Source of the DNA: Datisca glomerata
Lineage: Eukaryota > Streptophyta > Magnoliopsida > Cucurbitales > Datiscaceae
NCBI GenBank assembly: GCA_003255025.1
Contig: QANY01013250.1
Location: forward strand, 1,364,001 to 1,428,000
Reading direction: 5' to 3'
Length of the DNA: 64,000 bases
Of this stretch, positions 59,200 to 64,000 are shown in pieces. The stretch's first letter is position 1, and the number at the start of each line of letters is the position of its first letter. A program made the position numbers and the translations under genes. The notes beneath the pieces are model-generated. The model ran no database searches, was not told where the DNA came from, and saw only the letters and a list, made by a program, of their open reading frames with translations.

Positions 59200-60296
59200 A
59201 TAACGAGAACTTACGAGATAGAAAATTGAAAGGAAGAAAATGGGGAAGGAAACCTTATATATAAGTGACAGATTTCAAATGAGAGGAAGAATGGTTTGTT
59301 GGAACGGGGCAATCAAGGACTGGAGATAATGGGAATGTGACCGTTCAAAATGACGGCTTGGGAGATGTGAACGACATGACAAGAAATGAAAAGACTCGAC
59401 TGTTGACAAGTAAGGAAATGACACGTGTAAAGCATTATCTGAGCGGGAAGATGAAAGGTTCCTCTGGAATAGAGCATGCAATGCATTCTCTGAGTGGGAA
59501 GATGAAGAGTTGCTCTAGAATAGCTCATGTAAAGCATTCTCTGAGCGGAAAGATGAAGAGTTTCTCTGAAATGACACGTGTAAAGCATTCTCTGAGTAGG
59601 AAGATGAAAGGTTACTTCAGAATAGAGCATGTAAAGCATTCTCTGAGCGGGAAGATGAAGAGTTACTCTTAAATGACACATGTAAAGCATTTTTTAAGTG
59701 GGAAGATGAAAGATTGCTCTGGAATAGCGCATGTAAAGCATTCTCTGAAAGGGAAGATGAAACGACAAAAGAATAAGGGAGAGACAACCATAAATGGTGC
59801 ACAAAAGAAAAGGCGTAGAGTAATGATGTGCAGTGATGGCAGAAAATTTAAATATTGCAAGTTAATTTTACTATGTGATATTAAATGTAATAGGGGCAAA
59901 TGAACAGATAAAAAATGTCTAAGAAGCCACATAAGCAAGCATGATCGATTAGAAGCGGGATGAATGGATTGCCACTGTGGTCGAGCGGAAAAAACACATT
60001 TGAACTGTTGATCCCATCATGTCCCATCTGATGGTTCATATGTGAGAATTTGTTAGATTAGATAAACTTAGTCTGATGTGATCAGCTTAATCTATGAGGT
60101 ATATTCTGTTGATTCCTCGGGTTTAAAGGAATTTAGCTAAAATTTTAACTAATCAATAGCCTATAAATAGAGACCAATTATAAATCAATTCATTGAAGAT
60201 AAACGAAAGTAATCATATACTTGTTTCTTGAGAATTCTCTCTCTCTCTCTCTTTATTCTTATTTTTTGAGTGTGAGGAAATTTTTCCTTTACAATA
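59200..60296 (+). repeat. Probable 3' LTR region of Tat element copy 2
   Basis: It follows the antisense ORF and contains the 51-bp array. A TATA-like 'gcctataaatagag' at 60160-60173 and a (CT)n run come before the end 'ttcctttacaatac'. The end layout is shared with 15228-15395. The left edge is not defined. Confidence 0.4.
59427..59783. repeat. 51-bp tandem repeat, seven copies
   Basis: 'gtaaagcattctctgagcgg' recurs at 59427, 59478, 59529, 59580, 59631, 59682 and 59733, with a constant 51-base period. Because 51 is a multiple of three, frames stay open on both strands. Two unit types partly alternate ('aaatgacacgtg' and 'gaatagagcatg' before the core). Confidence 0.95.
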
Positions 60297-60479
60297 CTAC
60301 ATCTAAAATAGTACATCACATTACATCAAGATGAAATATAAAGTCTTGAATGAAATACATCAAGTGGCAAAACATTGATGAAATACATCAAGTAAAATAA
60401 ATGCATCGAAGACTATGAGGCATTCAAAGATTATCCTCCATTAAGAGAAAGACAATTTTGACGGTTATGTCCTTCCTAA

Positions 60480-61740
60480 CAACAAAGTCCATATTTACTA
60501 CGAGTACTTGGTTCTCACCAATCCATCTCATTTCATATACGTGATGACCCGGGGCTACCTTTCTCTTGTGTCCTAGTTGGATCAGGGTGCACTATTGAAA
60601 AGTTACGTACTTCCCAATAATGTTCATGTGAAAGAGGCTTAAATTGTGGCTTATAACACTCGACAAACATTGATATGCAGTAATAATGTTCAATGAATTG
60701 TGAAGTATCGATACAAGCATGTGCACATACCGCTAACAAACGGGAACATGAGAGGCCAAATGATTACAACTTGTTGCAAGTACATGATCATTCCTTTAAA
60801 TTCACAAAATGTGTGTCCTGACCTTTGTACATGTAAAGTTCGTGTATTCCAGTTGTGACCTCAAACATTTCATTAGCATGGTAAAAAAAATATGACAGAA
60901 TGTGAACTAACCATGTCTTCCCAATTTTTCATCTTTTCAATAGCATAAGCAGTAAACACTTCACCTCATAGTAAGGCATCTCTAGCTTCATTTCTCCATT
61001 TTTCAAACTAATTCACACTGCAATAAAATGTAAGCTCAACCAAAGTTGTAGCAGGTAACATGCGAGCTCCGTTGAGTACACCGTTAATGCATTCTGCAAC
61101 ATTTATTGTCATTAAACCAGATTGATATCCATCATCGAATGCTTGAGTCCATTTTTTCTTTTCTATATGATCAAGGACGTGCACATACCAACTGTTTATT
61201 TTTTTCATTTCATCCATGTAGAATTCAAAATTTCTTTGCAGATGTTGTGTTCTCGCCATAAAGACTAAAATTTTCAAGGCCTTGTTCTTGAACTTATCAT
61301 TGAAGTTACTAGCAACATTCCTTAAACAACATCGATGATGGCTAATGGTTCTGACCACCCAACTTGTTGATTATGTACTATAACTTTTATTCCAGCATGT
61401 AAGTCAAAAACTAAAAGCAGTCCCTCCCTCTATGTAATGTAACGCCTCAAACAATACAAAATCATAACCAATTATCTATGGTTTCCTCATCAACTATTGC
61501 ATAAGCAATTAGAAAAATACGCCCATTTGAATCAACTGATGTGGTAATTAACAACTTATGCTTATACTTGCCAAATAAAAATGTTCCATCAATTTGAATG
61601 ATGAGTCTACAATATTTGAAACCATGTATAACAGCACCAAAGTACCATTCATGTAATATAAAACTATCACCATAGGTCTTTCCCTCATTTGTCAACTTAC
61701 TAACCAATATATAAAAATTCAAGAACTAAATCTAGAATTC
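60480..61740 (-). pseudogene. MuDR-type (Mutator-like) transposase, decayed
   Basis: Minus-strand blocks in order: YFGAVIHGFKYCRLIIQIDG then TFLFGKYKHKLLITTSVDSN (61462-61722), holding the first catalytic aspartate; FDLHAGI (about 61405), the second aspartate region; HHRCCLRNVASNFNDKFK and GLMTINVAECINGVL (61008-61358); and, after a gap, LAVCAHACIDTSQFIEHYY, VECYKPQFKPL and a RIRNEMDW end (60533-60739), the SWIM zinc-finger side. The order matches plant MULE transposases, though the usual N-terminal DNA-binding domain is missing or decayed. Stops and frame changes separate the blocks. It would have cut and joined Mutator ends. Confidence 0.85.
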
Positions 61741-62300
61741 AACAATAAATCTACAAATTAAAAGTTGATAACTACAATTCCATAACATATCAACACATTC
61801 ATAAATAAAACTTTACAAATTAAAGAGTTTCATAAAAACATAATTGAGAAAATTCATCTACAAATTCATACTTTTATTTTAAATTTCAAGACTCACAATA
61901 CATTCATAAAATAAAATTCAAAAATTGAAATCTAGGGTTTGAGAGATGCAATTGTAAGAGAGAGATATTAAAAATTTGGTGGAACATACAAGATTTATAA
62001 AAAATGAACAATTTCAAGAATTAAATAACAAATGTAAAAGATTAAATGAGTTAGTATGCTTAGGGTTTGAGCTCTTGCTTGTGATTTGAGAGATAGAGAA
62101 ACTTGTTTGTGGGTGAGAGTGAGATAATAGTGAAATGGAGTTAACGTCGGTGAAATTACGGCCAAACGCCAGTGAAATTGACGGGAAAATGGCAGCAAGA
62201 GGAGAGGAACTTTAGACGTCGAAGAGGGAGGGAGAATAGAGAAATAAGGGTATTTGCTATTGACTTGGGTGGGTGAAATTACGAGCTGTGATTTTAAAAG
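61741..62300. other. Flank upstream of the MULE transposase
   Basis: AT-rich, with a 114-codon minus-strand frame at 61995-62339 that resembles no family I know. It may be the 5' part of the Mutator-like element. Confidence 0.35.
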
Positions 62301-62309
62301 GGGTTTAAG

Positions 62310-62431
62310 TGAAATCGTCTTTTGGAAAGATGATTTCACTTAAGATTATCATCTTATAAAAGATGATAAAGCTGAAATCGTCTTTGGCAAAGATGATTTC
62401 CGCTTTGGCAAAGACGATTTCCCAGGTGACA
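62310..62431. repeat. Cluster of short inverted repeats
   Basis: 'gtgaaatcgtctttt...gaaagatgatttcac' forms a near-perfect hairpin. The motif 'gaaatcgtctttggcaaaga' and its inverse recur twice more up to 62431. Such clusters can form cruciforms or mark transposon ends. Confidence 0.7.
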
Positions 62432-62558
62432 CGCTCGGAGCCACATCCACCATAAACTCATCTTTTGTAAAGCTGAGTTTGTGTGATGTTGCACAAAGTG
62501 TCTTACTTTTAGAATTAAGTTGAAAAATACTTTATTTTAAACAAATATTTTAAAGGGT

Positions 62559-63922
62559 AAACTACAGTTTTACCCCCTGCAGTTTGGGGTAGTTTTCATT
62601 TTAGACCATACACTTTTAAAATTTATAAAGTATACCCTACAATTACATTTAGCATTCACGTTAGACCTTCCGTTGGATCTCCGCTTAAAAATATTAACGG
62701 TCTGTCACCGTTTGCTGATGTGGCATTACATGGCAAGTAGTTAAACGCCAAGTCATCTTTTTACTTTACCCGTTGCCATGTAGGATGAATTGCCCAAATT
62801 ACCCCTAATTCCCTCATCCTCTTTCTTCTTTGCTGAGTTCCCTCTCCCTTTTTTTTTTTCTACGTTTTCAACTATTTCTCTCAACCTCATCCCTCAGATC
62901 GCTTGACCGAGTATGCAGCCGGAGTAAAGCAGAAGCTCTAAAAATTTAAAATCGTGCGACCGAGTACGCAGCCGGAGCGAAGCGGAAGCTCTGAAAATTT
63001 CAGATCGCGTGACCGAGTACATCGCTGGAACGAAGCGGAAGTTCTGAAATTTTCAGACCGCGTGACCGTGTACGCCGCTGGAGCTTTGCTCTCACTCTGT
63101 TCAGCGTCGGAAGGCACATATGCTGTTGAAGCTTCTAAGGGATTTGTGGCCTGGAAATTCTATTGGGTATTCAAAGGATTTTAGCTGCAGTGAATTGATG
63201 GTACCCTTTAATGATTTCTCCATCATCTTATTCATCACGATGATTTTCAATCTAATCTCAATTTTTCTTATTGTATGGTTGGTGTGAGATTTCATTCCAT
63301 GACTCTTACTTTCTTGTGGGTATCTTCCATGTTTCTGTTTTTTCTTTGTTTTTTGTCTGTGGGTATTGAATTTCATAGCTTAAATGATTGCGTAATTGGG
63401 TTTAACTGTAAATTTCTTTGGTAGGTTCTATCTTTTGGCCTTCTTGTAAAGGTTAAAGACTCTTATATTTTCTTCACACACTTGAGGTAACGTTTAAAGA
63501 AGTGGCTAATGCCCCTTGGTGATGATGGAGTCGTTTCTTGTGTTGCTGACTTGTAGGATTTTTTGTTATGGTTTAGGTTGTGGAAGAGAAGTTTTGGGTT
63601 TTGAATATATTGGAGTTTGAACTCATGGAGGAAGAAAGAAATGGGGGAATTAGAAAGAAATGGGGGAATTATGAGTAATTTGGATAATTCACCTTACGTG
63701 GCAACTAAGTAAACTAAAAAACTGGCGTGGCATTAAATTACTTGTCACGTAATGCCACATCAGCAAACCGTGACAGACCGTTAATATTTTTAAGCGGAGA
63801 TCTAACAAAAGGTCTAACGTGAATGCAAAATGTAACTGTAGGGTCTACTTTATAAATTTTTAAAGTATAAGGTCTAAAATGAAAACCACTTCAAACTGTA
63901 GAGGGTAAAACTGTAGTTTACC
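62559..63922. mobile_element. Non-autonomous DNA transposon with about 270-bp terminal inverted repeats
   Basis: The left end 'gggtaaactacagttttacc' and about 270 following bases reappear inverted at the right end, finishing 'ggtaaaactgtagtttaccc' at 63922. Similarity covers 'ttcattttagacc', 'cattcacgttagacct', 'atctccgcttaaaaatatta' and 'ttgctgatgtggcatta'. Repeats this long are typical of Mutator-like elements. The flanks are AT-rich (TTTTAAA on the left, TTTTTAAAA on the right), compatible with an 8-9-bp duplication but not proof. The inside holds no transposase; it has a 53-bp tandem array and gene-like, GC-richer sequence. Confidence 0.8.
62896..63110. repeat. 53-bp tandem repeat, four copies
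   Basis: 'gcgtgaccgagtacgcagcc' and relatives begin at 62901, 62954, 63007 and 63060 with an exact 53-base period. It lies inside the long-inverted-repeat element and is clearly GC-richer than the flanks. Confidence 0.9.
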
Positions 63923-64000
63923 CTTTTTAAAATATTAAAATACTTAAAAATCCTTATTTCCCTTCTTTTTTTTAAAGAAAAAGTTCACTGACACCCCCTA

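Noticed and set aside
59337..59672. 111-codon plus-strand frame with a 17-residue repeating peptide
   Set aside because: It is the translation of the 51-bp tandem array. Frames are open on both strands because the period is a multiple of three; no selection is implied.

Overview
The window is plant nuclear DNA, almost certainly from a eudicot. It holds one intron-rich gene of plant type, a fragment of the plastid rpoB gene, a decayed endogenous pararetrovirus, and a dense mosaic of Ty1/copia, Ty3/gypsy, LINE, hAT and Mutator-like elements. Nothing in it looks bacterial. All calls rest on reading the sequence; no database search was run.

Layout. 1-6551: a minus-strand copia element, cut by the left edge, with its 5' LTR at about 5341-6551. 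6710-6862: plastid rpoB fragment. 6940-8745: a hAT-type element with a BED zinc-finger remnant. 8746-15395: a decayed plus-strand Tat-lineage gypsy element (pol, a 56-bp tandem array, an antisense extra ORF, an LTR-like 3' end), with a stray LTR fragment of the first copia family at 13140-13457. 17435-17690 and 21020-23700: pararetrovirus fragments, the second with its TATA-containing regulatory region. Between them lies a pyrimidine-rich stretch (17900-18530) of unknown nature.

24471-39270: the only apparently intact host gene, on the minus strand. It encodes an N-terminal ubiquitin-like domain protein of the BAG6/CIP73 type. I could join 17 coding exons in frame to a 906-residue protein. 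A 4.85-kb copia element with matching 5-bp target duplications (CAAGC) sits antisense in intron 10.

39521-53100: LINE 3' end, then a copia fragment split by a 10.1-kb Tat-type gypsy element (41045-51131, target duplication TGTAC). That gypsy element is itself interrupted by a 931-bp hAT MITE (42289-43219). The gypsy element keeps gag, a damaged protease and an antisense extra ORF, but shows no reverse transcriptase or integrase. A second LINE-like RNase H remnant follows.

53100-57680: AT-rich sequence without recognisable genes. 57690-60296: the 3' part of another plus-strand Tat element (antisense ORF, 51-bp tandem array, LTR-like end). 60480-61740: a decayed MuDR-type transposase. 62559-63922: a non-autonomous element with roughly 270-bp terminal inverted repeats.

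I found no clear new defence or metabolic system. The most unusual material is the set of three diverged, apparently spliced antisense ORFs in Tat-lineage elements, the nested pol-less element, and the hAT parent/MITE pair.
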